The notes under the pieces were generated by a model. The model did not search any database. It was not told the DNA's origin and saw nothing but the letters and a program-made list of their open reading frames with translations. From Vibrio penaeicida (GTDB taxonomy: Bacteria; Pseudomonadota; Gammaproteobacteria; Enterobacterales; Vibrionaceae), in assembly GCF_019977755.1 (NCBI RefSeq), contig NZ_AP025145.1, positions 496,001 through 560,000 of the forward strand: 64,000 nt of DNA, read 5' to 3'. A program made the translations under genes and the position numbers. This document shows, one piece after another, positions 31,174 to 43,400 of this stretch (the first letter of the stretch is position 1; each line of letters begins with the position of its first letter).

Positions 31174-33279
31174 TTATTGCGATTGCTGGTAAAGATCGGC
31201 ATACAGCCCTTGCTTTTCAATGAGTTGTTCGTGTGTTCCTTCTTCCTTTATTTCACCGGCATCCATAACAACAATCCTATCGGCGTGCCGAACCGTGGAG
31301 AGACGATGAGCGACAATAATGACGGTTTTGTTCGCACAAATGCTTTTTAAGTTGTGTTGCAGTTTTTTCTCGGATTCGTAATCCAGCGCACTGGTTGCCT
31401 CATCCAAAATTAGGATCTTCGGCTCGTTGACAATCGCTCTGGCGATTGCGATGCGCTGTCGCTGCCCACCTGAAAGGTTGCTTCCACGTTCCTCTAACCT
31501 GGTTTGGTAGCCTTCCGGCATTTGGCTGATAAAGTCGTGCGCACCCGCTAGGTTGGCCGCATATTTTATTTGCTCGAAGGTGAGATGAGGGTTCGCGAAG
31601 CTAATGTTTTTATAGATAGTGTCACTGAACAGCACGTTTTCTTGAAGCACCACACCAAGGTGTTTTCTTAAAGAATGAGCGTTGATTGAGTTTAGAGGGT
31701 TACTGTCAATGCTAATGGTGCCGGAATTCGGCTCATAGAGACCTTGTATCAGTTTGGCTAGAGTGCTTTTTCCAGAGCCTGAACGACCAACCAGACCAAT
31801 GATTTCCCCAGGTTTAACAGACAAGTTGATATTGTTTAAGGAATAAGGGTGTCCAGGTTTGTATTGAAAACTTAGCTTGCTAATGTCCAGCCGGCCTTCT
31901 ACGTCTGCCAACCAGTGTTTTTGTGTTTGAAGAGTATCGCTGGGGTGATTGAGAATATCCCCGAGTCGACGTACAGAAACCCGCATTTGTTGAAGTTCTT
32001 GCCAAAGTTGAGAAAGGCGGATCATTGGCGCACTGAAGGCAGCAGCAAGCATGTTAAATGCGACAAGCTGACCAATAGAAAGATCGGATTGCATCACAGC
32101 TTTCGCACCAAAAAAGAGGACAAATAAGGTGATCAACTTCGAAATCAGATTCACTGATTCAACACCAATGTTGACCCACCATGTTACGTCGAACCTCGAA
32201 CGCACATAGGCAGCTAAAATACCTTGCCATTGGTATCGCATTTGGGGCTCAACTGCCATGGCTCTTAATGTTTCCACACCAGCAACGGTTTCAACCAAGA
32301 ATCCATTGCTTTGAGCGCTGGTTTCAAATTGTTTCCCGTACAATTTGAACAGTTTGGGAAGAATTAAAAAGCAAACAGCGAGATACAATGGGATAGAGAG
32401 CCCAACGATTCCAGCCAGCGTTTGGCTATAGAGAAACATCACCACGAGCAAGAATGCGGAGAGCATAAGGTCAATCAACGCAGTGAAAGTGGCACCGTTA
32501 AGGAATATCCGGATGCGCTCTACCTCATTCATTCTAGCGGTGATTTGCCCAACCGAGCGCTCGGAAAAGAACCGATAAGGGAGATCCATCAACTTATCAA
32601 ACAGCTTTGCCCCCAGCTCTGCGTCGATACGAGATGTTGTGTGAGCAAGCAAGTAACGTTTGACGAGTTCTAAAATGGTCTCCATGCAAAGTACAAGTCC
32701 AACTCCTAACGTGAGCATGACCAGCGTTGACATACTTTGGTGCACGACGACTTTATCGATGACCGTCTGAATAAATAGAGGGATCACCAAAATGCAAATT
32801 TGAAGTACTAAGGCGGTTAACAGAATCTGGCTGATTGAGTGACGAAACCGCAGAAAAGCTTGAACAAACCAAGCCCCTCCAAAGGTTTCTTTTTCCGCTA
32901 AATGTTCGTCCATGCGCAGAAACGTGATCACAGTGCCAGCTGCGAGATTCTTAAAGGTGTGAATATCAATAGAAAGCGGTTTGCGATCATCTCCCAATAT
33001 TTCGACGTGAGCGCTGTCTGCACTCAGAAGAATGTACCAGTTACCTGCTTTATCCTGTACAAGAGCCGGACAAGGAAGACTATTGGTCGCATTGAAATCG
33101 ATTTTCTGAGTTTGGGTGTCTAACCCTAATTTTTTGGCAACCACGCGAATAGCATGACTGTCAGCACTTTCAAGAGGGTATTCGTGGGAGATCGCGTTGG
33201 CATCAACAGGTTTATTGTGATACTGCGCGATCCACGCCAAGCTTTGGTAAGCCCTTTCTTTTACTTCAAGTACACTCAT
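31174..33279 (-). CDS. HlyB-like type I secretion ABC transporter with degenerate C39 domain
   Basis: The protein has 701 residues. Residues 1-130 match the C39-peptidase-like domain, but the position of the catalytic Cys reads SLAWIAQYHNKPVDANAI, so it should not cut leader peptides. Six membrane helices span about 150-430. The ATPase has Walker A GRSGSGKST, the signature LSGGQRQRIAIARA, Walker B ILILDEATSALD and the H-loop VAHRLST. HlyB-type pumps export RTX proteins, but no RTX gene is near. Here the gene lies between a glycosyltransferase gene (four-base overlap) and the HlyD-like gene in an NRPS-PKS operon. Export of the peptide product is the likeliest role. Confidence 0.93.
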   Translation of the reverse strand: MSVLEVKERAYQSLAWIAQYHNKPVDANAISHEYPLESADSHAIRVVAKKLGLDTQTQKIDFNATNSLPCPALVQDKAGNWYILLSADSAHVEILGDDRKPLSIDIHTFKNLAAGTVITFLRMDEHLAEKETFGGAWFVQAFLRFRHSISQILLTALVLQICILVIPLFIQTVIDKVVVHQSMSTLVMLTLGVGLVLCMETILELVKRYLLAHTTSRIDAELGAKLFDKLMDLPYRFFSERSVGQITARMNEVERIRIFLNGATFTALIDLMLSAFLLVVMFLYSQTLAGIVGLSIPLYLAVCFLILPKLFKLYGKQFETSAQSNGFLVETVAGVETLRAMAVEPQMRYQWQGILAAYVRSRFDVTWWVNIGVESVNLISKLITLFVLFFGAKAVMQSDLSIGQLVAFNMLAAAFSAPMIRLSQLWQELQQMRVSVRRLGDILNHPSDTLQTQKHWLADVEGRLDISKLSFQYKPGHPYSLNNINLSVKPGEIIGLVGRSGSGKSTLAKLIQGLYEPNSGTISIDSNPLNSINAHSLRKHLGVVLQENVLFSDTIYKNISFANPHLTFEQIKYAANLAGAHDFISQMPEGYQTRLEERGSNLSGGQRQRIAIARAIVNEPKILILDEATSALDYESEKKLQHNLKSICANKTVIIVAHRLSTVRHADRIVVMDAGEIKEEGTHEQLIEKQGLYADLYQQSQ

Positions 33280-34418
33280 ACATCCGATACCAGTAGACTT
33301 TGTATTTCATCAACCAAAATTGAACAGGATTGTTGCCAATCTTTTGCGGCTTCACGAGCCTCAATGCGCATTTGTTCTCTTAGCAGTTGGTCACTTTTTA
33401 AGGTGAGAATGGCAATTTGAAGCGCTTCAGGGTTAGTTAGATCAAACTGATAACCTTGAATCGAGTGATCGAATTGCTCCGCGTTTCCTCCTTTGTTCGT
33501 AGTGATGACCGGTAGCCCACAAGACATGGCTTCCGCGACGGTCAGACCAAATGCCTCAAAGTCACAAGCCGTTACGAAGACATCAGCGTTTTGGTAGGCG
33601 GCTAGAAGAGCTTCTCCGTGCAGCTCACCATGGACGTTCACGTAATCAGGTGCATGTTCCTCCAATTGTTGATATAGCGGACCCTCTCCAACGAAGTGCC
33701 AAGCAATATCCGTATGACCTTGCGCATTGAGCTGAATCGCAGTTTCAAACAAGAGTTCGACGTTCTTCTCTTGTGCGATTCTTCCCACATAAAGAACATT
33801 CAAGACCGAGCGAGTACGTTCAGTTGGACGCGGGCAATAAAAAGCTTTATCCACGCCTAAGAATGGCACCACCTTGGCTTTACGCGATAACTCGTATCGA
33901 TCAAACACGTATTGAGTAGGAATAAAGGTGCTGTCGTAATCGTCATAGATATCCCGTTTTACGGCTTCGGCTTGTAACGCTGAGATCTGCATTCCGTAAC
34001 TTCGATATAAATCCGGAAGGCAACCATGACAAACCGCCACCGTTTTTTGTATCGAAGTAAGGTGTTTTAGCATCGCCAAGCGAAAACCGGAAACCATGAA
34101 CAACATCATTGGTTCATCCACTATGAACACATCAAATTCTTGCTCGGCCAGAATGGCGTCGACGACTTTGAGACCATCGTGATTGGCAAACCATGAGTCG
34201 TCGTTTTCGGTTCGCTCAGCGACAGGGACAGTGACGATCTCGACCCCTGCCTCTTTTAGCGATTGGACTTGAGAGCAACTTGAAAGCTCTGGGTAATCTG
34301 GCATAACCAGTGTGACGGATTCATTGTTCTCTCTTAGGTAGTGGCAGCGGTAGTCCACACAGCGGCTTACACCATTGGTTTCAGGGTAGTAGAACAACGT
34401 ATAAATCAAATACTTCAT
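33276..34418 (-). CDS. GT4-family glycosyltransferase
   Basis: The protein has 380 residues with a GT-B fold. An N-terminal domain starts with YTLFYYPETNGVSRCVDYR, typical of GT4 enzymes acting on lipids or polyketides. The C-terminal nucleotide-sugar domain has LYVGRIAQEKNVELLFE, FVGEGPLYQQLEE and the E-x7-E motif in FEAFGLTVAEAMSCGLPV. The gene overlaps both the NRPS-PKS gene and the HlyB-like gene by four bases (ATGA), so it is tightly coupled to product synthesis and export. I infer that it adds a sugar to the NRPS-PKS product. The sugar and acceptor are not known. Confidence 0.92.
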   Translation of the reverse strand: MKYLIYTLFYYPETNGVSRCVDYRCHYLRENNESVTLVMPDYPELSSCSQVQSLKEAGVEIVTVPVAERTENDDSWFANHDGLKVVDAILAEQEFDVFIVDEPMMLFMVSGFRLAMLKHLTSIQKTVAVCHGCLPDLYRSYGMQISALQAEAVKRDIYDDYDSTFIPTQYVFDRYELSRKAKVVPFLGVDKAFYCPRPTERTRSVLNVLYVGRIAQEKNVELLFETAIQLNAQGHTDIAWHFVGEGPLYQQLEEHAPDYVNVHGELHGEALLAAYQNADVFVTACDFEAFGLTVAEAMSCGLPVITTNKGGNAEQFDHSIQGYQFDLTNPEALQIAILTLKSDQLLREQMRIEAREAAKDWQQSCSILVDEIQSLLVSDV

Positions 34419-37400
34419 GGTAAAATCTCGGAGTTTGAATTAGTTAAATGGGATGGCTCAAGTGACCGCTGCGCTTGATTGATGAGTTGGGCGGTGTGCT
34501 CAGCATGACGGGGAGAGAGCATATTGAAATGATCGCCTTGGCTTTCGTGTAAACGGAATCTATCAGCAGCCTGTTGCCAAAGGCGACACACCGTCGCGGG
34601 CGCGGTTGCTGTAATATAATCAATCTGATGAGCGCAGCTGGTGTCTGGCGAAAAGCAGTACGACGCTTGTTTCTGGTAGACCAACCAAAGCAGCTCTATT
34701 TGTGCCAGCTGCTCCGAATCTGTGTCGCAGTGCTCTAGTAAAAATGCCAACAGTTGTTCCGTCGATGAAATGTCCTGTTCCGTAGGTTTGGCTTTGAGTG
34801 GTATCTGAGATTCAATGGCTTGGATAAACTGATCCGCTAATGCATTGATAGAGCCGACGTGACCAGTGAGGGGGTAGCTATCGAGTAACGTAATGTCGCA
34901 TTGGACGTTAAACCTTGACTGCCAGATTTCTTGACACAAGTACGCGACGCAACCGCCAAGTGAATGCCCGACAAAGACTGGCTTGGTCACATTTGGCATC
35001 TTAGCAAGAGTATCCACGAGACTTTCAGCCAGTGCTCGAACCGTGGGTGCATCGGGATCGAGGAGGTGGAAACCAATGATATGTTCCGCGTCGAGGTGTG
35101 GAATCAAATGGAAAAATGCATTTCCTAGCCCACCAATTCCAGGGAGAAGAACCATAGGCTGTACAGACGTGTTGGCTTTGATGGTAAAAGGTTGCACGCC
35201 TTGTATTAGATAGTCAAAAACAGGCTTTTCTGCGAAGGATTCTGAGCTGCTTTCCAAACTTCGTACGACACCTTCTGGCGTTGGAGATAGAAAGAACTGA
35301 TGAATTTCGATGTTTTCTCCTAGCGCTTTTTTGAGCTTACCAATGAGTTTGATAGACAATAATGAATGCCCGCCAGCCTCGAAAAAGTTTGTGTCGCCTT
35401 TGATGTCGTCTTGCCCTAATACTTTTGCGAAAACGCGCTGGCTGACAGCCAGCTTTTCAGGGCATACATACATTAAAGCGGGAGACTCATGCGAGGGGGC
35501 ATCCGATTGAATTGCTGTATTCATGGCAAAATCGGTAGAAGACGGTTCCGAGTGGTGTTTTCCAATCGCCGAGCTTGGGTTTTGGAGTAAATCACTCACA
35601 AATTGTTCAAAATCGCTTGCCCACGTAATAATGGTTTGATCGTCAAACAGAACTGAGTTGTATTCCCACGACATCGTGAGCTGGTCAGAGTCTTCATAGA
35701 CAGCGACAGCAAGGTCAAATTTTACCTGACCTTGTTGCCCAGTGCTTTGCATCGGTTTGATGGATAAGCCATCGAAGTGAACGTCTGGAAACTCATTGTT
35801 TTGCAAAACGAACATGATTTGGAAGATAGGGGAATGTGAAAGAGATCGAGTAGGAGCCAGCTCGTTCACCAACGCTTGAAACGGTAGTGATTGATGTGGG
35901 TAGCTATCTAGCAAACTAAAGTGATTTCGCTGTAACAGCGAATGGAAATTTTCACTGGTGTCCCATTGTGAGCGCAGAGCAATCGTATTGGCAAAATACC
36001 CCACAACATTGTCTAACTCATCACTTTTTCGATTCGCTACAGGTGTTCCAATCACCACATCCTGCTGCCTAGAAAGTTCCCCGATAAACACCGAGAACGC
36101 TGTATATAATGTTACAAATGGAGTGGTTTCTTGCTTCAAGCTGAAAGAATTGACCTGATCACGAATAGATCGATAGTCATGCCAATAGGTCTTTCCTTCA
36201 ATGGGTAAAACATCGGGTCTAGGGTGCGCTGTTGGCAAAGCGTGTATTTTGGGAGCGCCCAGTAAGTGTTTACGCCAAAAACGCAGGGCTTTGGCGGCGT
36301 CTTCTGAATTGTGGGTTTGTTCTCGTTTTGCTACGTGCCCGCAATGCAGCCCCGTTTGGTGTGTATTCACATCCAATAACTTAGTATGGTCAGTAGAGTA
36401 GAGCTCGCCCAAATCACCAAACAAAACATTAACAGACCAGCCATCGGCGATGATGTGATGCAACCTGATTGCGAGGAAATGAAGGTCGTCAGCGCAGTGA
36501 ACCAGGATGACTTGGAAAAGCGCGTCTTTGCTCAGTGATAATGGTTTCTTCAGTAGGCTCTCTGACAACTCACTTAGCTTGTCTTGTTGTTCGTGTGGGC
36601 TAAACGCGCTGATATCAAAAGTTTGAAGCTTTGTGTTGCCTTTCAACGCGATTTTTTGCCACACGTTTTCACTGTCATCCAATTCGAAGTTTGTTCGAAG
36701 AGCGGGATGCTTTTGCTGCAGTAAATCTAGACTACGTTGAAGTTGGTCCTCGCAAATCTGACCTTCAAGCTCGTAGATCCACGTCATACTGTACTGATTA
36801 GAAGAACCCTGAAGGTGTTCAAGGAACCAAAGCTGTTGTTGGTTGTAGGTTAGCGGGTAATATTCGGCACCTCCCCGAATAAATTCTGGTGATTGCGCAT
36901 CCTGCTGGGGTGGAGTGGCTGTGATCCTATTTTGAGATAGCCCTTTCACCATCGCTCGAATCGTTGGTGCGTTAAAGAACGCCGCGTAATCTGGTGTTAT
37001 TCCATACTTTTTGTACACTTGGCTAAATAGCTTCGTCAGTTTTAACGAATGCCCGCCTAGCTCAAAGAAATTGTCTTCTGGTTCTATATGGCTGCAGTTC
37101 AGCACTGCTTTCCAAAGCTCTGCGACTTCCGCTTCCTGCTCTGTTACGGGCATGATTGAATCGGCATGTGCTGGTAAGAGAATGGGGGGCGGCATGGTTT
37201 CGTGGTCGAATTTATCTGCGACTGCGTGGGTTGGTGATATGTTGTTTTTTTGAGCGCCGCTGTGTGGCGTGCAGTGTTGCTGTACGGTTTCTTGCTGTGC
37301 CCAGTCTGCGGTTTGCACCCACTCATCCAGCTCGTCATTATCTGAAATAAGTGTTGATAAGTTCTGCTGCGAGTTATGCCCAATACCAGACAGTAATTGA

Positions 37401-40400
37401 GTGAATTGGTGAGCCAACCTTTGAATAGTCTGGGTATGAAATAGCGCTGTATTAAACTCCCACTGACATTCGTAGGAGCCATCGTTTTTCGGAATCACCG
37501 AGAGGTAGAGGTCGAATTTAGCTGACTGGCTGAACCTCGTTAGATCGCAAGGAGTAACGGTTATGTCGCCATAAGAAAAGGTGCCGTGGTCGTTGTTTTG
37601 AAAGACCAACATGATTTGTGATAGAGGTGCATAACTTGCACTTCGAGTCTGGCACAGTTTCTCCATTAATAAATCAATGGGAACATGTTGGTGTGAAAAA
37701 CACTCAGCAATATCATCTCGCTGAGATTGCAACAGCTCCGAGAACGTAGGATTGCCTGACCACTGGCACCTGAGTAGCATGGTATGAACAAAGAAACCGA
37801 CGACTTGTTCAAACTCTTCTTTGGGTCGATTAGCTACAGCAGTACTGATTACTATGTCTTTCTGAGAACTGATCAAACCTAAGAATGCGCTTAATGCAGT
37901 GTGAATGATCATAAACGGGGTTGACTTGGTTTGAAAACCAAGCTGATTCAGGTTGTTTACGATAGTGCTCGGAATGTGAACACGATAGGTTAACCCGACG
38001 TCCGGTAATACTTCGGGTCGTTGATGATCCAATGGAATATTGTGCACGGCGGGAATGCCATGAAGATAATTGTGCCAGTATTCTATAGAAGGCTGAAAAT
38101 GACCTTCATTCAGTGCGGTGTTTTGCCATTGTGTGAAGTCCGCGTATTCGCAAGAGCTGGATAAGTTTGGTAAAGAAGTCTGATGTGAAAGGGCGGAATA
38201 AAAAGTATCGATATCCTTGATGAGTAACCCAATCGACCACCCGTCGCAAGCAATGTGATGCAAAGACAAAGCAAACGTAATTTGGTCCTTGTGCTCTTTA
38301 ATGATGGTGGCGGAGATCATTGAGCTCGCGTCCAGTGGGATGGACTTCGTTGCACACTCTTTTAATATCTGCTCGTATTGCGCTTGTTTGTCTGGGCTCG
38401 GCAGTTCAGTAAGATCAAATTCACTCGTAAGTACCCCTTGAGGAGCGTGGACTTTTAGCCTTGGGTTTCCATCGGTTTCATCGATACTTGTACGTAGGCT
38501 TTGATGCTTTATTAACAGTAAGTTGAGTGCTTGTTTTAAAATACTGAGGTTGAGATCCCCAGACATTCTCCATGCGAAGTGCAGCATCCATGAATTTCCA
38601 GCATGGCTTTTTTCTAAAAACCAAAGACGTTTTTGGTTCAGAGAAAGCTCAGTAGGATCTGCAGGAGTGCGGCGCATCGACGGAAAATTGGGTTCGCTAT
38701 TATCAGACAGTTCTGCTTCTTTAAACCGTTCTATTTCTTTGAATAACGCTTTCGTTATGCTCCTGAGCGTTGGCTGGCGAATAAACGCACCAAAATCGGG
38801 TTTGATACCATACTTTTTCTGTATTTGGCTGAAGAGCTTTGTCAGCGATAACGAATGCCCGCCCAGTTCAAAGAAGCTGTCTTCGGGCTTCAAGTGTTTG
38901 CAGCCAAGCACTGCTTTCCAAAGCTCGGCTACTTCCGCTTCTTGTTCTGTCATCGGTTGAATTGAACGAGCATGCGTCGAAAGAGATGTGGGTGTTGGCA
39001 GAGCTTTGTGATCAGTTTTCCCATTGGTAGTGAGCGGCATTTTATCCAGCAGGGCCCAATGAGTCGGCTGCATGTGCTCAGGGAGTTGAGCGCGTATTTG
39101 AGTGGCACATTCATTCAATAGCGTAGGCGAAGAAGAAGAGCTGACCACCCATGCGCTCAGTAATTCGCCGCGTAAGCCTACTACCGCTTCAACCACAGCT
39201 GGGTGTTGGTTGACGATAGCTTCAATCTCACTAGGCTCCACTCGATAGCCTCGGTATTTGATTTGATTGTCTAACCGACCGAGATAGACCAATTGCCCTT
39301 CACTGTTCCAACGAACACTATCACCCGTGCGGTAACAAAGAGTGGGTTGCTCATTGTGATGATGCTGTACAAAAACCTTTTCGGTTTGCTCAGGGAGGTT
39401 AAGGTAACCTTGAGCCACAGTAGGACCACTGATCCAAAGCTCACCGGCTTCACCAGGGAGAGAGGGGTGAGCACTATCATCCATGACCCAAGCCGACACT
39501 TCTGCAATAGGTCGCCCAATAGGCACTTGAGCACAGTGTGGGTTTTCGTGGGTGACGTCCATCACCGTCGCAATCACGGTGGTTTCTGTAGGCCCATATG
39601 TGTTAAGCAACTGGATATGCCCTTGGTCTTGCTGCTGCCAATGGGCTAGTCTGGCAGGTTGCATGGCTTCCCCCCCCATAATACAGAGTCTCAAAGTGCG
39701 CTGAAGCTGTCCTGTCAGCGCGGTATCGAGTTCGTCACAGAGAACATGCCAGAGGGCGGTTGGTAAAGAAACCACAGTAATGTGATGGCGTTGAATGAAT
39801 TGCGCAAACGCATCCAAGCTGGTGAGCATTGCCTCATCTCGATAAACCAGATGCGCGCCGAAACAGAGAGACATCATGTGTTCTTCCACACTGGCATCAA
39901 AGCCAATGGAGGTAATTTGCGCCACCGCATCGTGAGGCTTAATGTCGTAGTGTTGTTGCGCTGCCAGACAGTAATGTAGCAAATTACCATGGCTCACGGT
40001 CACGCCCTTAGGGCGACCAGTAGAGCCAGACGTATAGATGACATAAGCGGTGTCGTTTTGAGAGACGGTGACATCCGGTTGTGAAAGGGGCAATGAATCC
40101 CAGTCGAGCGCCTCGATAGAAAGATATGGGTACGACCACGCTTGGTGATTGGTTTGACTGTCAATGACTAAGCCTACGGATGCATCTTCAAGCATAAAGC
40201 TCATGCGTTGCAATGGGTAGCTAGGATCAATGGGGACGTAATGTGCGCCTGCCTTCATTGTTGCCAGAATAGCGAGAGCCATGTGATGACCACGAGGTAA
40301 ACAGATTGCCACTGCCGAGCCCGCTTGAACGCCTTGTTCGTTTAGCCAATGGGCGAGTTGGTTGGCTTTCTGATCGAGTTGGCGATAGGTGAGTGTTATG

Positions 40401-43400
40401 TCGGCGTCGGTAACGGCATGGCGATGAGGGTGCTGTTTACACTGCTTTTCAAAGAGTTGTAACACAGTTTGGGAAGCGTGGGAGCAAGGTAGATTTTCAC
40501 CTGTTTGCCACTTCACGATATCGAGCTTGTTACTTGGAAGGGTTAGTTCGTTTTTGATGGACAGATTCGGGTGTTTGATAAACGCTGAAACCATTGATTC
40601 AAACTGAGTACAGAGATACGTTATGGACGATTCTGAGTGCACATCTGTACGGTATTTCCACGTGAAATGCCTTTCTTCATCGTCTAGCCAGGTGTCAATG
40701 TAGAGATCGAACGGCATAGAAAGGGCTGGAAGTGGTTCGGGCGATGTAGCAAGGTCTTCAAACGGGAGTTCTCCTTTTTCAATGGAAACAAACATGGTTT
40801 GAAAGAGCGGATGAGCATCTGTTTTTCTTTCTACGTGCATCGCCTCTAGAAGCGAACTGAAATCAAGATGAAGGTGTCCCCAATCTTGAATGAAATCCCC
40901 TTGATTCTTTATGAGTAGTTCTTCTAACGTTTCTTTACTATCGAGGTCGTGCCTCATGATAAGAGTGTTAGTGAAGAATCCAACAACATGCTCAAACTCT
41001 GGTGTCGATGGTCTATCCGACACCGTGGTTCCAATAGCGACGTCGCGCTGGTGTTGTGTGTTGCCTATGACGAGACCAAGAAGGGTTGAGAGGCAAACAA
41101 AAGGGGTGACACCCAGTGCTTTACACTGTTTTGTCAATTCCATATTTAATGCGGGGGAGAGGGCGGTCCGATTTTTCGCAATTGGTGTGAGCTCAGTTCT
41201 TCGCTCTGATCCAAAAATCGGTGGCTGGATCTCCAGCCCTTTTAGCCTATCAAGCCAGTACTCCATCGAAGGGATAAACGATTTCTTTTTGTTGGCTAAT
41301 TGTTGGGCGTAATTGCAATAGCTGGCCTCAATAGAAGTAAGAGAAGGAGCAACTTTGTTTACAGCGGCATCATAAAAATTGGAAAGGTCACGTGCGATGA
41401 TGCTCATAGAAGACCCATCGGAGGCAATATGGTTTACCACAATCAGCAGTACATGTGAGGAGCTATCAATTTTAAACAGCGTGGCTCTGAACATGAGATC
41501 TTTGTCCAAATCGAAGGGGTATTTCATGCCCTTTTCTATTTGGCTTGGCAATGTTTCCTCAGTGGCAGGTATCGCATTTAAGGTAATAGTAGACGGGGTT
41601 TGTGCTACCTGTTGATATACGTTGTCACCTTCAGCATGATAGGTTGTACGCAGCGATGCATGCCTCAATATAAGCTGGTTTAAAGCGCATTCTAATGACG
41701 CAACACAAAGCTGCCCTTTGAAGCGAAATGCTTCGCAAATGTGGTAATCCTCTATTGAGTCAAGCTGAGCCATTGTCCACATTCTTTCCTGTGCCAACGT
41801 CAACGGTGCTTGGTTTAAATCTGGGTTGACTTGAGCTGACTTCTTGGGTGCGAGTATCGCTTTTTTGAGCTTTTCATATAACGCGTCTAAGGTGTCGCCT
41901 GATATCACCCAAGCAACGGGTATTGAGATCCCCACTCTTTTGCTCAAGCCAGAGGCAAAACTACTGGCAGATAAAGAATCGCCACCCGCAGAGAAGAAGT
42001 TTGTTGTCTCAAGGTTAGGAAGCGTTTCGCTAAAACTGGATTGCCACTGTGCCGCAAGGGCATCCAGTAACGTATTTTCAGACTTGGGTTCTTCACTATG
42101 ATTTGAAGTGGGTAGGGTGCGTGTAGGTGTAGACGCCTTGTATTTACCTTGTTGCCTAACTTGGTTATAGGGTTTTCTGTCTAAACGATAAGGTGGTACG
42201 GATACAATTTGATACTCTGAGTGAGGGAATAGATTGTCAGCTTCCAATTCATGCCCGCGAGCCCAGCACTTCCCGAGGGTGGACAAGATACAAACGTAAT
42301 CCGACATTGAGCTGTGCTTGTTCCCAAGTGTTTGAATCGTTTTAACATCAACATCTTCCGAGTAATGTTCTTGAATACAGCTAGCTAACCCGCCGGACGG
42401 ACCTATCTCGACAAAAGTGACGTTGTTCGCCTCTTGGATAATGTTATTTACCCCCTGAGAAAACAACACAGGGTCTGTAATGTGGCTAGACCAATATTGG
42501 GCGTCGAATTGTGTATTATGTTCTATCTTCCCTGTTACGTTTAACGCGATAGGCATCATCGACGAAGTAGGTTCGTGGCTGCCGTATTCGGAGCCCATAT
42601 TTTCTTCACAGTATTTTTGCACCTTTAGAGCTACGGTATGCATTGAAGGGGTATGAAAGGCGTGCTCTGTTGCTATGCGTTTAAACGTTAGATCGTTTTG
42701 CTCCAAGTAACTTAAAAGATCACGTTCGTGCTCGTCATCGACGCCGATGACTTTTCGACTAGGGCTATTGTGCAATGCCCAAAATGCTCCTGCGGGTAGT
42801 AGCAAGTTTAGCTCGGTTGTCTCCACTGCGAACATGTGACCTTTTGGTGCTGTTCCCATGAGCAGACCCCTTTCGATAACAAAGGCAAAGGCATCGTCTA
42901 GGTTGATTGCACCGCCAAGCGTCGCTGCAACGATCTCGCCTAAGCTGTGACCTATCATGTAGTCTGGCTGTAGACCTAGATCCATCAAGTAATTTGCAAG
43001 CGACCATTGAACCGAAAACAGCAATGGCTGAGTGTCTTCGGTTGTTGTCAAAGGCGTGCGTTCATCGAACAGTTTGTGTTTGGCGTTGTGAAACCCATGG
43101 TTTTCCAAACGTTCAAAGCATTGGTCTAAGTAGCGGCGATAGGCTGGCAGGGTTTGATAGAGATCTTGGCTCATGCCTCGATATTGGCTGCCCTGTCCGG
43201 GGAAAACGAAAACAAGTTGGGCACCTAATGCGGGTGTAGCGCAGTATTCTGCGTGTACTTTCCCCTTTTTACTGTCTCGAATACAAAATAGGCGCTTATT
43301 GAGATTGGGTTTTCGATGGAAAAGCGTGTAGGCAGTATCTGCTAAATCTTGGAGAGGGACGGCAGTTAAATCGCTTGCCATGAATTGAGCGGACGATTCT

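Noticed and set aside
31174..33279. C39-containing exporter as part of a bacteriocin (double-glycine leader) system
   Set aside because: The catalytic Cys position is not Cys, and no small gene with a GG leader is visible nearby.
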